Shown piece by piece: positions 1-8,318 of a DNA stretch of 64,000 nt; the first letter of the stretch is position 1, and each line of letters opens with the position of its first letter. The notes below the pieces were generated by a model. The model was given only the letters and a program-made list of their open reading frames with translations. It had not been told where the DNA came from and did no database searches. The translations under genes were made by a program, and so were the position numbers. Origin of the DNA: Methylopumilus sp009926035 (GTDB lineage: Bacteria; Pseudomonadota; Gammaproteobacteria; Burkholderiales; Methylophilaceae); assembly GCA_041165405.1 (NCBI GenBank), contig JBEANL010000001.1:1-64000 (forward strand). Reading direction: 5' to 3'.

Positions 1-221
1 CAGGGATTCGCGACAAAATATTTTATCCGCTTGTCTCTGGTCGAGAAGGTGGTTCAGGATTGGGCCTTTCGTTAGCACAAACTTATGTGAGTCAACATCA
101 AGGCATGATTGAATGTAAAAGTGAGCCAGGACAAACAACTTTCACGATTTTATTGCCGATTAAAGATTTAGATACAACAGAAATTCCTACTAATCACAAC
201 ATAGAATCACAAGGATCTTGA
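1..221 (+). CDS. glnL: Nitrogen regulation histidine kinase NtrB, C-terminal fragment
   Basis: This is the last 72 codons of a histidine kinase whose start lies left of the window; the reading frame begins at base 3 and stops with TGA at 219-221. The visible part holds the end of the ATPase domain: the G2 box (GREGGSGLGLSLA) followed by a typical kinase C-terminus ending in TFTILLP and a short polar tail. NtrB phosphorylates NtrC under nitrogen limitation. The stop overlaps the region just before the ntrC start at 224, which is the usual ntrBC arrangement. The identity as NtrB rather than another kinase rests mainly on the adjacent ntrC. Confidence 0.85.
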   Translation, partial: GIRDKIFYPLVSGREGGSGLGLSLAQTYVSQHQGMIECKSEPGQTTFTILLPIKDLDTTEIPTNHNIESQGS

Positions 222-223
222 AT

Positions 224-1612
224 ATGAAAGCCATTTGGATTATCGATGATGACAAATCTATTCGATGGGTATTTGAAAAAGCCCTTGCACGCACTGATTT
301 AAATTTTAAAACCTTTAGTTCAATTAAAGATGCACTTCAAGTAATTAAAGATGAAGAGCCACAAGTAATTGTGAGTGACATTCGAATGCCGCAAGGTTCA
401 GGATTGGAACTTCTTCAAGTCATTAAAGAAAAATATGTGCATATTCCTGTCATCATCATGACGGCTTATTCTGATTTAGAAAGTGCAGTTGCCGCTTTCC
501 AAGGTGGTGCGTTTGAATATTTAGCTAAACCTTTTGACGTGGATCAAGCCATCGAAATTATTCATCGTGCAATTGACGAGTCCTTAAAACAAAATAATCA
601 AGAAGTTTCTTTTGAAAATTCAACGGAGATGATTGGTCATGCACCATCGATGCAAGAAGTTTTTCGTGCGATTGGGCGATTAAGTCGTTCGCATGCCACT
701 GTGCTCATCAATGGTGAATCAGGCAGCGGTAAAGAATTAGTAGCAAGCGCACTTCATAAACACTCTCCTCGCGCAGACAAATCTTTTATCGCAATTAATA
801 CGGCAGCGATTCCAAAAGATTTATTAGAGTCAGAATTATTTGGTCATGAACGCGGAGCGTTTACTGGGGCTCAGGCTTTACGCAAAGGACGTTTTGAACA
901 AGCAGATGGAGGCACACTTTTCTTAGATGAAATTGGAGATATGCCCGCTGATCTTCAAACAAGACTCCTTCGAGTGTTAAGCGATGGTCAGTTTTATCGT
1001 GTGGGTGGACATAGTCCTATTAAAGTCAATGTCAGAGTGATTGCAGCGACCCACCAAGACATGGAAGAGCGAGTTAAAGCAGGTCTGTTCCGTGAGGATT
1101 TATTTCATCGACTCAATGTCATTCGCCTCCGATTACCCCCATTACGTGAGCGTGCAGAAGATATTCCTGATTTGGCTCGCCACTTCTTGCAACAAAGTGC
1201 ACAGCAACTAGGTGTGGAAACTAAAATTTTATCTGAAGATACTTTGAATTACTTATCTCATCTTTATTGGAGTGGTAATGTGCGTCAACTTGAAAATATT
1301 TGTCATTGGTTGACTGTCATGGCACCAGGGCAAAATATTGATATAAAAGATTTGCCACCCGAGTTAAAAAATAATGATATGCAGAGAGAAGTTTCCATTA
1401 ACTGGAGAGATGCATTAAAGCAGGAAGTTAAATTAGCGCTAAACAAAAATCGAAAAGATATTTTGACTGATCTCAATCAAGTATTTGAAAAGGTCTTGAT
1501 AGAAGAAGCACTCGACTTTACAAAAGGAAGACGTATTGAAGCGGCTGAAATGTTGGGTTTAGGAAGAAATACTTTAACCCGAAAAGTTAAAGAATTAAAA
1601 ATAGAAAAATAA
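224..1612 (+). CDS. glnG: Nitrogen regulation response regulator NtrC (sigma-54 activator)
   Basis: A 462-residue sigma-54-dependent activator that turns on nitrogen assimilation genes after phosphorylation by NtrB. The receiver domain (about 1-120) has the acidic pocket at D8-D10 and the phospho-acceptor in SDIRMP (D52). The AAA+ domain follows with Walker A GESGSGKE (164-171), the sigma-54 contact loop GAFTGA (211-216) and Walker B TLFLDEIGDM. The C-terminus is a Fis-type helix-turn-helix (EMLGLGRNTLTRKVKEL). A TTG at 218 is also in frame, but it overlaps the upstream stop, so ATG 224 is the likelier start. It is the second gene of ntrBC. Confidence 0.95.
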   Translation: MKAIWIIDDDKSIRWVFEKALARTDLNFKTFSSIKDALQVIKDEEPQVIVSDIRMPQGSGLELLQVIKEKYVHIPVIIMTAYSDLESAVAAFQGGAFEYLAKPFDVDQAIEIIHRAIDESLKQNNQEVSFENSTEMIGHAPSMQEVFRAIGRLSRSHATVLINGESGSGKELVASALHKHSPRADKSFIAINTAAIPKDLLESELFGHERGAFTGAQALRKGRFEQADGGTLFLDEIGDMPADLQTRLLRVLSDGQFYRVGGHSPIKVNVRVIAATHQDMEERVKAGLFREDLFHRLNVIRLRLPPLRERAEDIPDLARHFLQQSAQQLGVETKILSEDTLNYLSHLYWSGNVRQLENICHWLTVMAPGQNIDIKDLPPELKNNDMQREVSINWRDALKQEVKLALNKNRKDILTDLNQVFEKVLIEEALDFTKGRRIEAAEMLGLGRNTLTRKVKELKIEK

Positions 1613-1692
1613 ATTTACTTTTTTTGAGTCGGGTGACACTTTTTTCAAATGAATTGCCATTTTCCAAAACAAACCCAATTTATAAAGAACAA

Positions 1693-2124
1693 TTATTGTT
1701 TAATGTATCCTTCGAGTTCTTTGATTAAGTTTCTTTGATACATAATCATTTCCTTAGCGACATCTCCTAAAGACAGCATGCCAATCACATTATGGCCATC
1801 CATAATCGGTAAGTGACGAATATGATTTTCTGTCATGACGGTCATCGCTTTTTCAAAAGTATCCTTACCATGACCCACAAGCACATTTTTAGTCATTACC
1901 TCTTCAATGGTCGTGACTTTAGAGGACTTACCTTTTAAGACAACTTCACGAGCGTAATCACGCTCAGAGAAAATACCCACCATTCTATCTTTATCCATGA
2001 CGAGTAAAGCACCAATCTTGTATTCAGCTAGGATGATGAGCGCATCAATCACAGGACGATTGGGTGCAATACTAATCACTTCTTTATGTTTTTTATCGGC
2101 AATAAGTTGAGCGGCTGTTTTCAT
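1693..2124 (-). CDS. Tandem CBS-domain protein
   Basis: A 143-residue soluble protein made almost entirely of two CBS domains (about 10-65 and 75-130). Such Bateman modules bind adenine nucleotides or S-adenosylmethionine and usually regulate a partner. The motif GIFSERDYAREVVLKG after the first domain and HIRHLPIMDG in the second are typical of the stand-alone two-CBS family common in betaproteobacteria. It converges on ntrC with an 80-base gap that contains no clear terminator. No catalytic domain is attached, so the specific role cannot be inferred. Confidence 0.85.
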   Translation of the reverse strand: MKTAAQLIADKKHKEVISIAPNRPVIDALIILAEYKIGALLVMDKDRMVGIFSERDYAREVVLKGKSSKVTTIEEVMTKNVLVGHGKDTFEKAMTVMTENHIRHLPIMDGHNVIGMLSLGDVAKEMIMYQRNLIKELEGYIKQ

Positions 2125-2198
2125 AAGTCACCTATATTGAAAGCGTAAAGTCAAAGTTACACTCTATAATAATCTCATCCTATTAAACAAGTATAAAA

Positions 2199-3152
2199 AT
2201 GCTTCATAAAAAAAATCAAAACTTGATGGCTTTTTTAGCCCTTATGCTTTTGTGCCTTATTTGGGGGTATAACTGGGTTGTGATGAAAAATGCACTTCAT
2301 TTTTCCGGCCCTTATGATTTTGCGGCTCTCCGTACTATCTTGGGCGCACTTTGTTTATTTATTGTGATGCTGGTCTTAAAAAAACCTTTCAAAATTCAAG
2401 AAATTCCGAGTTTAATTGTATTAGGCCTCCTCCAAACTGCAGGTTTTACAGGGCTTTTAGTATGGGCTCTCGTTGAAGGCGGTGCAGGCAAAATTGCGGT
2501 ACTTACCTACACCATGCCTTTTTGGACCATGCTTTTAGCTTGGCCACTTTTAGGTGAAAAATTAAGTGGTTGGCAATGGCCTGCAGCTTTGTTTTCACTG
2601 ATGGGCATTTTATTTATTTTAGATCCACTTCATTTAGGGACTGATGTATTCAGTATGGTATTAGCGATTGTGTCTGGTATTTCATGGGCACTAGCCGTGA
2701 TTTTGGCTAAAAAACTTCAAGCACGTTCACCTAACCTTGATTTAATTTCTCTTACTGCATGGCAAATGCTTTTTGGCTCAATACCCATTGTGTTATTGGC
2801 TTTGATGACACATAACAACCCGATTGAATGGAATGGTTATTTTATTGGGGCACTTATTTATAACTCAGTTTGTGGGAACGCGATTGCATGGCTATTATGG
2901 CTTTATGCATTAAGACATTTGTCCGCAGGGATTGCGACGATGACTACAACTATTTGTCCTGTGATTGCTGTGATTGCATCATCAATTGAACTTCATGAAA
3001 CGATTAGACCCTTCGAATTTTTAGGGATGGCTTTTATTGGTATATCGCTCTTAATGATCTCGTATAACCGCATTAAAAGGCACGAAGAAGACTTGGTTCA
3101 GCCATGGTTTAAAAACAAACCCATGATAAAATCAAGGGCTAGAAAGGGATAA
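2199..3152 (+). CDS. EamA/DMT-superfamily transporter
   Basis: A 317-residue inner-membrane protein with about ten hydrophobic segments arranged as two EamA repeats. The first repeat begins with LLCLIWGYNWVVMK, and the second includes SGISWALAVILAKK, both typical of the drug/metabolite transporter superfamily. The tail after about residue 290 is basic and probably cytoplasmic. Members export amino acids or other metabolites, but the substrate cannot be read from the sequence. It ends two bases before yebC, so they may be co-transcribed, although yebC normally belongs with the downstream ruv genes. Confidence 0.85.
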   Translation: MLHKKNQNLMAFLALMLLCLIWGYNWVVMKNALHFSGPYDFAALRTILGALCLFIVMLVLKKPFKIQEIPSLIVLGLLQTAGFTGLLVWALVEGGAGKIAVLTYTMPFWTMLLAWPLLGEKLSGWQWPAALFSLMGILFILDPLHLGTDVFSMVLAIVSGISWALAVILAKKLQARSPNLDLISLTAWQMLFGSIPIVLLALMTHNNPIEWNGYFIGALIYNSVCGNAIAWLLWLYALRHLSAGIATMTTTICPVIAVIASSIELHETIRPFEFLGMAFIGISLLMISYNRIKRHEEDLVQPWFKNKPMIKSRARKG

Positions 3153-3154
3153 GC

Positions 3155-3880
3155 ATGGCAGGTCATTCCAAATGGGCAAATATTCAACACCGCAAAGGTC
3201 GCCAAGATGCTAAGCGCGGAAAAGTTTTCACAAAAATTATCAAAGAAATTACTGTTTCAGCAAGGCTTGGCGGAGGAGAAGTTAACTTTAATCCACGCTT
3301 ACGTGCCGCTGTAGCCCTCGCCAAAGAAGAAAACATGCCACAAGACAATATCACGCGTGCAATTAAAAAAGGCACGGGTGAATTAGAAGGTGTGAGTTAT
3401 GAAGAAGTGAGATACGAAGGTTATGGTATTGGTGGGGCTGCCATTATTATTGATTGTTTAACGGACAATAAACAAAGAGCTGTTGCTGATGTGAGACATG
3501 CGCTAACGAAACATGGCGGTAATTTGGGTACCGATGGATCAGTAGCTTTTTTATTCAAACATTGTGGTCGTATATTCTTTGCGCCAGGTACGGATGAAAA
3601 TAAGGTGATGGAAATAGCACTTGAAGCTGGAGCAGAAGATATCATCAGTGATGAAGATGGTAGTATCGAAGTCATCACACCTACTCAAGAATTTATTCAA
3701 ATTAAAGAAGCCCTTTTAAATGCAGGCTTAAAAATAGAATTAGCTGAAGTCGCTATGCGCCCCACTTTAGAAAATGTGTTAAGTGGTGACGATGGTATCA
3801 AGATGCAAAAAATTTTAGATGCACTGGATGATTTAGATGATGTGCAAGAAGTTTATACTACTGCAGTGATTGAAGATTAA
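3155..3880 (+). CDS. yebC: YebC/PmpR-family protein
   Basis: A 241-residue member of the YebC/TACO1 family, full length, beginning MAGHSKWANIQHRKGRQD, the family signature. The family is annotated as transcriptional regulators, and recent work links it to relief of ribosome stalling; the sequence does not decide between these. It lies directly before ruvCAB, a widely conserved order in proteobacteria, and is separated from ruvC by only eight bases, so it is probably the first gene of that transcript. Confidence 0.95.
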   Translation: MAGHSKWANIQHRKGRQDAKRGKVFTKIIKEITVSARLGGGEVNFNPRLRAAVALAKEENMPQDNITRAIKKGTGELEGVSYEEVRYEGYGIGGAAIIIDCLTDNKQRAVADVRHALTKHGGNLGTDGSVAFLFKHCGRIFFAPGTDENKVMEIALEAGAEDIISDEDGSIEVITPTQEFIQIKEALLNAGLKIELAEVAMRPTLENVLSGDDGIKMQKILDALDDLDDVQEVYTTAVIED

Positions 3881-3888
3881 AGTAAAGA

Positions 3889-4437
3889 TTGAGCGAGCCC
3901 ATTATCATCCTTGGCATTGACCCTGGCTTAAGAATGACGGGATTCGGTGTGATTGAAAAAAATACTGACAAGATTCGCTACCTTGGAAGTGGTGTGATTA
4001 AGACTGTGAGCGCTAAAGAAGATGCGCGAGATAGTTTGCCAGAGCGCATTCAAATTATTTTAGAAGGGCTCTTTGAAGTGATTGATCTATATAAGCCGAA
4101 ACAAGTCGCCATTGAAAAAGTGTTTGTGAATGTAAATCCACAATCCACACTTTTATTAGGCCAAGCAAGGGGAGCTGCTATCAGTGCAGCTGTGATTAAA
4201 AAATTGCCCGTCTACGAATATACAGCCTTACAAGTTAAAAAATCAGTGGTAGGTTCAGGACATGCAAAAAAAGAGCAGGTACAAGAAATGGTCAAACGTT
4301 TTTTGAAATTACCTGAAATTCCTCAAGCGGATTCTGCAGATGCCCTTGCTTGTGCGATGTGCCATGCTCATGCATATAATCAATTACAGCATATGGATGC
4401 TTTAAGTTACCGAATGAAAAAAGGTAGGCTCGTGTGA
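3889..4437 (+). CDS. ruvC: Holliday junction endonuclease RuvC
   Basis: A 182-residue resolvase that cuts Holliday junctions as a dimer with RuvAB. Acidic catalytic residues are visible in ILGIDPGLRMTG (first Asp), VAIEKVFV (Glu) and ADSADALACAMCHAH (C-terminal Asp pair). The length is normal for the family, with a short tail. The start is TTG at 3889; no ATG fits before the conserved N-terminus. The stop TGA overlaps the GTG start of ruvA by four bases, so translation is probably coupled. Confidence 0.95.
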   Translation: MSEPIIILGIDPGLRMTGFGVIEKNTDKIRYLGSGVIKTVSAKEDARDSLPERIQIILEGLFEVIDLYKPKQVAIEKVFVNVNPQSTLLLGQARGAAISAAVIKKLPVYEYTALQVKKSVVGSGHAKKEQVQEMVKRFLKLPEIPQADSADALACAMCHAHAYNQLQHMDALSYRMKKGRLV

Positions 4438-5015
4438 TAGGTAGAATTTCTGGCATTCTTTTAGATAAAACACCACCTCTTGCCTTAATTGATTGCAATG
4501 GTGTGGGTTATGAATGTGAAGTGCCTATGAGTACTTTTTATTTGCTTCCTCAAGTCGGAGACAAAGTGACACTACTCACACATTTTGTCGTGCGTGAAGA
4601 CGCGCAGCTCTTATTTGGTTTTGGTACAAACCAAGAACGTTTAATGTTTAGACAACTTTTAAAAGTCAATGGTATTGGAGCGAAATCAGCACTTGCCATT
4701 TTAAGTGGCTTGTCGATTGATGAATTGATTCAAGCAGTCTCGCTTCAAGAATCAGGTCTTTTGACTCGGGTGCCTGGTATTGGTAAAAAAACAGCTGAAC
4801 GATTGTTGTTAGAATTAAAAGATAAATTTACACTTGATTCAGCTTTAAGTATTAAAGGCTCTATTAATACATCCATCAGCCAAGATGTGCTCAATGCATT
4901 GATTGCTCTTGGCTACAATGAACGCGAATCTATAAATGCCGTTAAAAGTTTAGATGCAAATCTCACTGTGAATGACGGTATTAAACAAGCTTTAAAATAT
5001 TTATCTAAGGGCTAA
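4434..5015 (+). CDS. ruvA: Holliday junction branch migration protein RuvA
   Basis: A 193-residue junction-binding protein that recruits RuvB. It has the N-terminal OB fold (MIGRISGILLDK), two helix-hairpin-helix motifs (VNGIGAKSALAILSGL and VPGIGKKTAERLLLEL) and a C-terminal RuvB-contact domain ending in ALKYLSKG. The start is GTG and lies inside the end of ruvC. The ruvB start follows after a nine-base gap. All features are normal for the family. Confidence 0.95.
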   Translation: MIGRISGILLDKTPPLALIDCNGVGYECEVPMSTFYLLPQVGDKVTLLTHFVVREDAQLLFGFGTNQERLMFRQLLKVNGIGAKSALAILSGLSIDELIQAVSLQESGLLTRVPGIGKKTAERLLLELKDKFTLDSALSIKGSINTSISQDVLNALIALGYNERESINAVKSLDANLTVNDGIKQALKYLSKG

Positions 5016-5024
5016 TGAATTAGC

Positions 5025-6062
5025 ATGATTGAATCGGATCGTTTTGTGGCTAGTACTTTAAACGAGCCTGTCGAGGAATCGATTGAGCGTGCACTTCGTC
5101 CTAAAGAACTTCAAGAATATGTCGGTCAAGAAAAAGTTAGAAGCCAATTAGAAATATTTATTAAAGCTGCTAAAAATAGAAATGAAGCCTTAGATCATGT
5201 TTTGCTTTTTGGGCCACCCGGTTTAGGTAAAACGACTTTAGCGCACATCATTGCAAAAGAAATGGGCGTTAATCTTCGCCAAACGTCAGGCCCAGTTTTG
5301 GAAAAAGCCGGTGATCTCGCCGCACTTTTAACCAATCTAGAACCAAATGATGTGTTATTTATCGATGAAATTCATCGCTTGTCACCAGTTATTGAAGAAA
5401 TTTTATATCCTGCGATGGAAGATTATCGTTTGGACATTATGATTGGCGAAGGTCCGTCGGCGAGATCTGTGCGACTAGATTTACCACCATTTACCTTAGT
5501 GGGTGCGACCACGCGCGCAGGTATGCTGACTAATCCATTACGCGATCGTTTTGGTATTGTGTCTCGATTAGAGTTTTATAGCGAACAAGAGCTCGCCAAA
5601 ATTGTTGATCGGTCATCTACACTTTTAGAAGCTGATATTGATCCATCGGGTTCTTTAGAGATTGCAAAACGTTCTCGCGGCACACCTCGCATTGCAAACC
5701 GTTTATTAAGACGTGTACGTGATTTTGCGCAAGTGAAATCCAACGGAAAAATTACAGCAAATATTGCAGATGACGCTCTCAAAATGTTGGATGTTGATTT
5801 ATTAGGTTTAGATGTGATGGATCGAAAATTACTTCAAGCCATTTTAGAGAAATTTAATGGTGGCCCTGTGGGTTTAGATAATTTAGCAGCAGCGATTGGT
5901 GAAGAGCGCGAAACAATTGAAGATGTTTTAGAGCCCTATCTCATTCAGCAGGGCTATCTTATGCGCACACCCAGAGGCCGTGTCGTGACGCAAGCGACTT
6001 ATCTTCATTTTGGTATGAAACCACCTGCACAACAACCTATTGATAACTTATGGCAGGAATAA
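5025..6062 (+). CDS. ruvB: Holliday junction branch migration helicase RuvB
   Basis: A 345-residue AAA+ motor driving branch migration. Walker A is GPPGLGKTT (63-71), Walker B is VLFIDEIHRL, and the sensor segment is VGATTRAGMLTNPLRDRFG. The C-terminal winged-helix domain contains YLMRTPRGRV, as expected. The final codons overlap the start of ybgC by 13 bases in another frame, which ties the ruv operon to the tol-pal operon. Confidence 0.96.
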   Translation: MIESDRFVASTLNEPVEESIERALRPKELQEYVGQEKVRSQLEIFIKAAKNRNEALDHVLLFGPPGLGKTTLAHIIAKEMGVNLRQTSGPVLEKAGDLAALLTNLEPNDVLFIDEIHRLSPVIEEILYPAMEDYRLDIMIGEGPSARSVRLDLPPFTLVGATTRAGMLTNPLRDRFGIVSRLEFYSEQELAKIVDRSSTLLEADIDPSGSLEIAKRSRGTPRIANRLLRRVRDFAQVKSNGKITANIADDALKMLDVDLLGLDVMDRKLLQAILEKFNGGPVGLDNLAAAIGEERETIEDVLEPYLIQQGYLMRTPRGRVVTQATYLHFGMKPPAQQPIDNLWQE

Positions 6063-6460
6063 AAACTTTCTCTTTGCCTATTCGTATTTACTTTGAAGAT
6101 ACCGATAGTGGTGGTGTGGTTTATCACTCTAATTATTTAAAATTTATGGAACGCGCAAGAACAGAATGGTTGAGAAGTGTTGGTATTGATCAAAGTCATT
6201 TAAAACATCATGAACATATTATGTTTGTAGTTCATCGGATTGATATTCAATATAAATTACCTGCACGCTTTAATGATGATTTAGTGGTTAAAAGCGAGCT
6301 GATAGATATAGGTTCTAGCAAAATTGAATTTAGGCAAATGATTTATCGTGATGAAGTATTGTTAATTGATGCGAATGTTGATATTGCTTGCATTGATAGT
6401 GAAAAATTTAAACCTGTACGGATCCCATCCACCGTTAAACAAACCATGGAGTCTTTATGA
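6050..6460 (+). CDS. ybgC: Tol-Pal-associated acyl-CoA thioesterase YbgC
   Basis: A 136-residue HotDog-fold thioesterase. The active-site signature DTDSGGVVYHSNYLKFMERAR (residues about 17-37, with the catalytic Asp in the second DT/D position) is intact. YbgC genes open the tol-pal operon across proteobacteria, and the enzyme is thought to act on acyl-CoA or acyl-ACP in phospholipid metabolism at the inner membrane. The gene starts inside ruvB and its stop overlaps the tolQ ATG. Confidence 0.93.
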   Translation: MAGIKTFSLPIRIYFEDTDSGGVVYHSNYLKFMERARTEWLRSVGIDQSHLKHHEHIMFVVHRIDIQYKLPARFNDDLVVKSELIDIGSSKIEFRQMIYRDEVLLIDANVDIACIDSEKFKPVRIPSTVKQTMESL

Positions 6461-7128
6461 ATGTAGTGAATGATTTATCTTTTTTAAGTTTAATTACAGG
6501 GGCCACAATCCCGGTTCAGCTTGTGATGATTATCTTATTGGCCGCTTCTGGATTTTCTTGGTGGTATATCTTTATTAAAATCTCTGTGTTAAAAAATGCA
6601 GAACTCGCAGTCGATGAATTTGAAAATACATTCTGGACAAGCGGAGATCTTAATAAATTACACGACAGTATTCATAGTGGCCGCATTAAAAATCAAGGAT
6701 TAGCTACAATCTTTGAAGCAGGTTACAAAGAATTTAATCGCCACAAAACATCGCGTGCTGATATGAGTGATGTGATTGAGGGGGTAAGACGTGCAATGCG
6801 AGCGACTTATAATCGTGAACTTGATTTTTTAGATGCGCATTTACCCTTTTTGGCATCAGTGGGATCTGTGAGTCCTTATATTGGTTTATTTGGTACGGTA
6901 TGGGGAATCATGAATGCTTTTAGAGGTTTGGCAAATGTCGCTCAAGCAACACTGACTCAAGTTGCTCCAGGTATTGCAGAGGCCCTCATTGCAACTGCAA
7001 TTGGTTTATTTGCTGCCATTCCAGCGGTCATCGCTTATAACCGTTTTGCAACTTCAGTCGATCGATTGTCTGTGCGATACGAAAGCTTCATGGAAGAGTT
7101 CGTCAATATCTTGCAAAGAAAAGGATAA
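6457..7128 (+). CDS. tolQ: Tol-Pal energising subunit TolQ
   Basis: A 223-residue inner-membrane protein homologous to ExbB/MotA. One membrane helix lies near the N-terminus (VQLVMIILLAASGFSWWYIF) and two more lie in the C-terminal half (SVSPYIGLFGTVWGIMNAF and AEALIATAIGLFAAIPAVIAY), which are the conserved proton-channel helices. With TolR it harvests proton motive force to move TolA during cell division. The ATG overlaps the ybgC stop by four bases, and the tolR start follows at once. Confidence 0.95.
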   Translation: MNVVNDLSFLSLITGATIPVQLVMIILLAASGFSWWYIFIKISVLKNAELAVDEFENTFWTSGDLNKLHDSIHSGRIKNQGLATIFEAGYKEFNRHKTSRADMSDVIEGVRRAMRATYNRELDFLDAHLPFLASVGSVSPYIGLFGTVWGIMNAFRGLANVAQATLTQVAPGIAEALIATAIGLFAAIPAVIAYNRFATSVDRLSVRYESFMEEFVNILQRKG

Positions 7129-7131
7129 GTG

Positions 7132-7518
7132 ATGCGTAAACGTCGCTTAATGAATCAAATCAATGTGGTGCCTTACATTGATGTGACTCTCGTTTTACTG
7201 GTCATTTTTATGGTGACAGCGCCCATGACAAATCCAGGCGTGGTCGAGCTCCCTGAAGTGGGTGAAACCTTAAAACAAACGGCAGCACCTATTGTTATCA
7301 CAGTTAAACTTAATAACACCATTGAGATTGAAGGGCAAAGTTATTCTCGCGATCGGTTATTGACCCATGTGCAATCCTTAATTAAAACAACTCCTGATCG
7401 AGCCCTTGTGATTGCCGCTGATAAGAATGTGAAATATGACGAAGTGATAAGTCTTATGGATCTTTTAAAGCAAAACAATGTTTCAAAGGTTGGCCTACTT
7501 TTAAAACCACAAAAGTAA
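7132..7518 (+). CDS. tolR: Tol-Pal energising subunit TolR
   Basis: A 128-residue single-span protein of the ExbD/TolR family. The membrane helix contains NVVPYIDVTLVLLVIFMV, with the conserved aspartate that carries protons. The rest is the periplasmic domain with VVIAADKNVKYDEV, a typical C-terminal TolR segment. A GTG directly before the ATG is also in frame; ATG 7132 is preferred. It sits between tolQ and tolA as usual. Confidence 0.94.
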   Translation: MRKRRLMNQINVVPYIDVTLVLLVIFMVTAPMTNPGVVELPEVGETLKQTAAPIVITVKLNNTIEIEGQSYSRDRLLTHVQSLIKTTPDRALVIAADKNVKYDEVISLMDLLKQNNVSKVGLLLKPQK

Positions 7519-7526
7519 ATTAAGAC

Positions 7527-8318
7527 GTGATTCGATCTCAAGAAAAAATCATAGCGAAGCGGTCTGCGATTTATGCAGTAAGTGTGCATGTTGTTTTAGT
7601 TCTCATCATGATTGTGAGTTTTGAATGGAGAGTCAAATTACCTCAAGTGGCTGAAGTAGAATTATGGGATTCCATTCCAGAGACGAATACTAAAGTGGTT
7701 GAAACGCCGCCAGTTGAAAAGAAAGTGGAGCCCGAGCCTCCTAAGCCCGTTCCTAAACCCTCTAAAGTAGAAGAAATTATTAAGTCACTGACAAGTGATA
7801 AGGCTGAGATTAGCTTGAAACAAAAAAAAGAAGAAGAGGAACGTAAAAAATTAGAAGATCAAAAAAAGAAAGATGATTTGAAAAAAATTCAGGAAGAGCT
7901 TTTAAAGCAAGATCAATTAGCCAAACTACAACAAGAACTATTGCAAGACAAGTCAAAGCCTTCATTGAATCGTCATGAAGATTTCAAACAATCCAATCCC
8001 AACCCTGCCGAAGGGGGCGCTAAATTAGGTGAAATGGATAAATATAAATTATTAATTCAACGAAAAATTCAGCAGAATGTGAATAAGCAATTGTGTGGCA
8101 CAAGCCCTGTCGAGCTTCAATTCGAAATTGGTCTCATGCCCACAGGAGAGTTGATTGGTAATCCTAAGATGTTAAAATCAAGTGGTATTTCTGTATGTGA
8201 TGAATCGGTTGAACGAGCTATTTTTCAATCGCAGCCTTTACCGGTCCCAACAGATACCGATTTATTTTCGAAATTTAAAAATTTAAAACTTAACTTTAGA
8301 CCCAATGAAAAAATATAA
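7527..8318 (+). CDS. tolA: Tol-Pal linker protein TolA
   Basis: A 263-residue protein spanning the periplasm between TolQR and Pal/TolB. One N-terminal membrane helix (AIYAVSVHVVLVLIMIVSF) is followed by a proline/glutamate/lysine-rich stretch (about 50-85), a highly charged coiled coil (about 88-145, many KKEEEE and KLQQELL runs) and a C-terminal globular domain with a Cys pair (LCGTSP and VCDESV) like TolA domain III. The coiled-coil domain is much shorter than in E. coli TolA. The start is GTG. The end overlaps tolB by 14 bases. Confidence 0.93.
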   Translation: MIRSQEKIIAKRSAIYAVSVHVVLVLIMIVSFEWRVKLPQVAEVELWDSIPETNTKVVETPPVEKKVEPEPPKPVPKPSKVEEIIKSLTSDKAEISLKQKKEEEERKKLEDQKKKDDLKKIQEELLKQDQLAKLQQELLQDKSKPSLNRHEDFKQSNPNPAEGGAKLGEMDKYKLLIQRKIQQNVNKQLCGTSPVELQFEIGLMPTGELIGNPKMLKSSGISVCDESVERAIFQSQPLPVPTDTDLFSKFKNLKLNFRPNEKI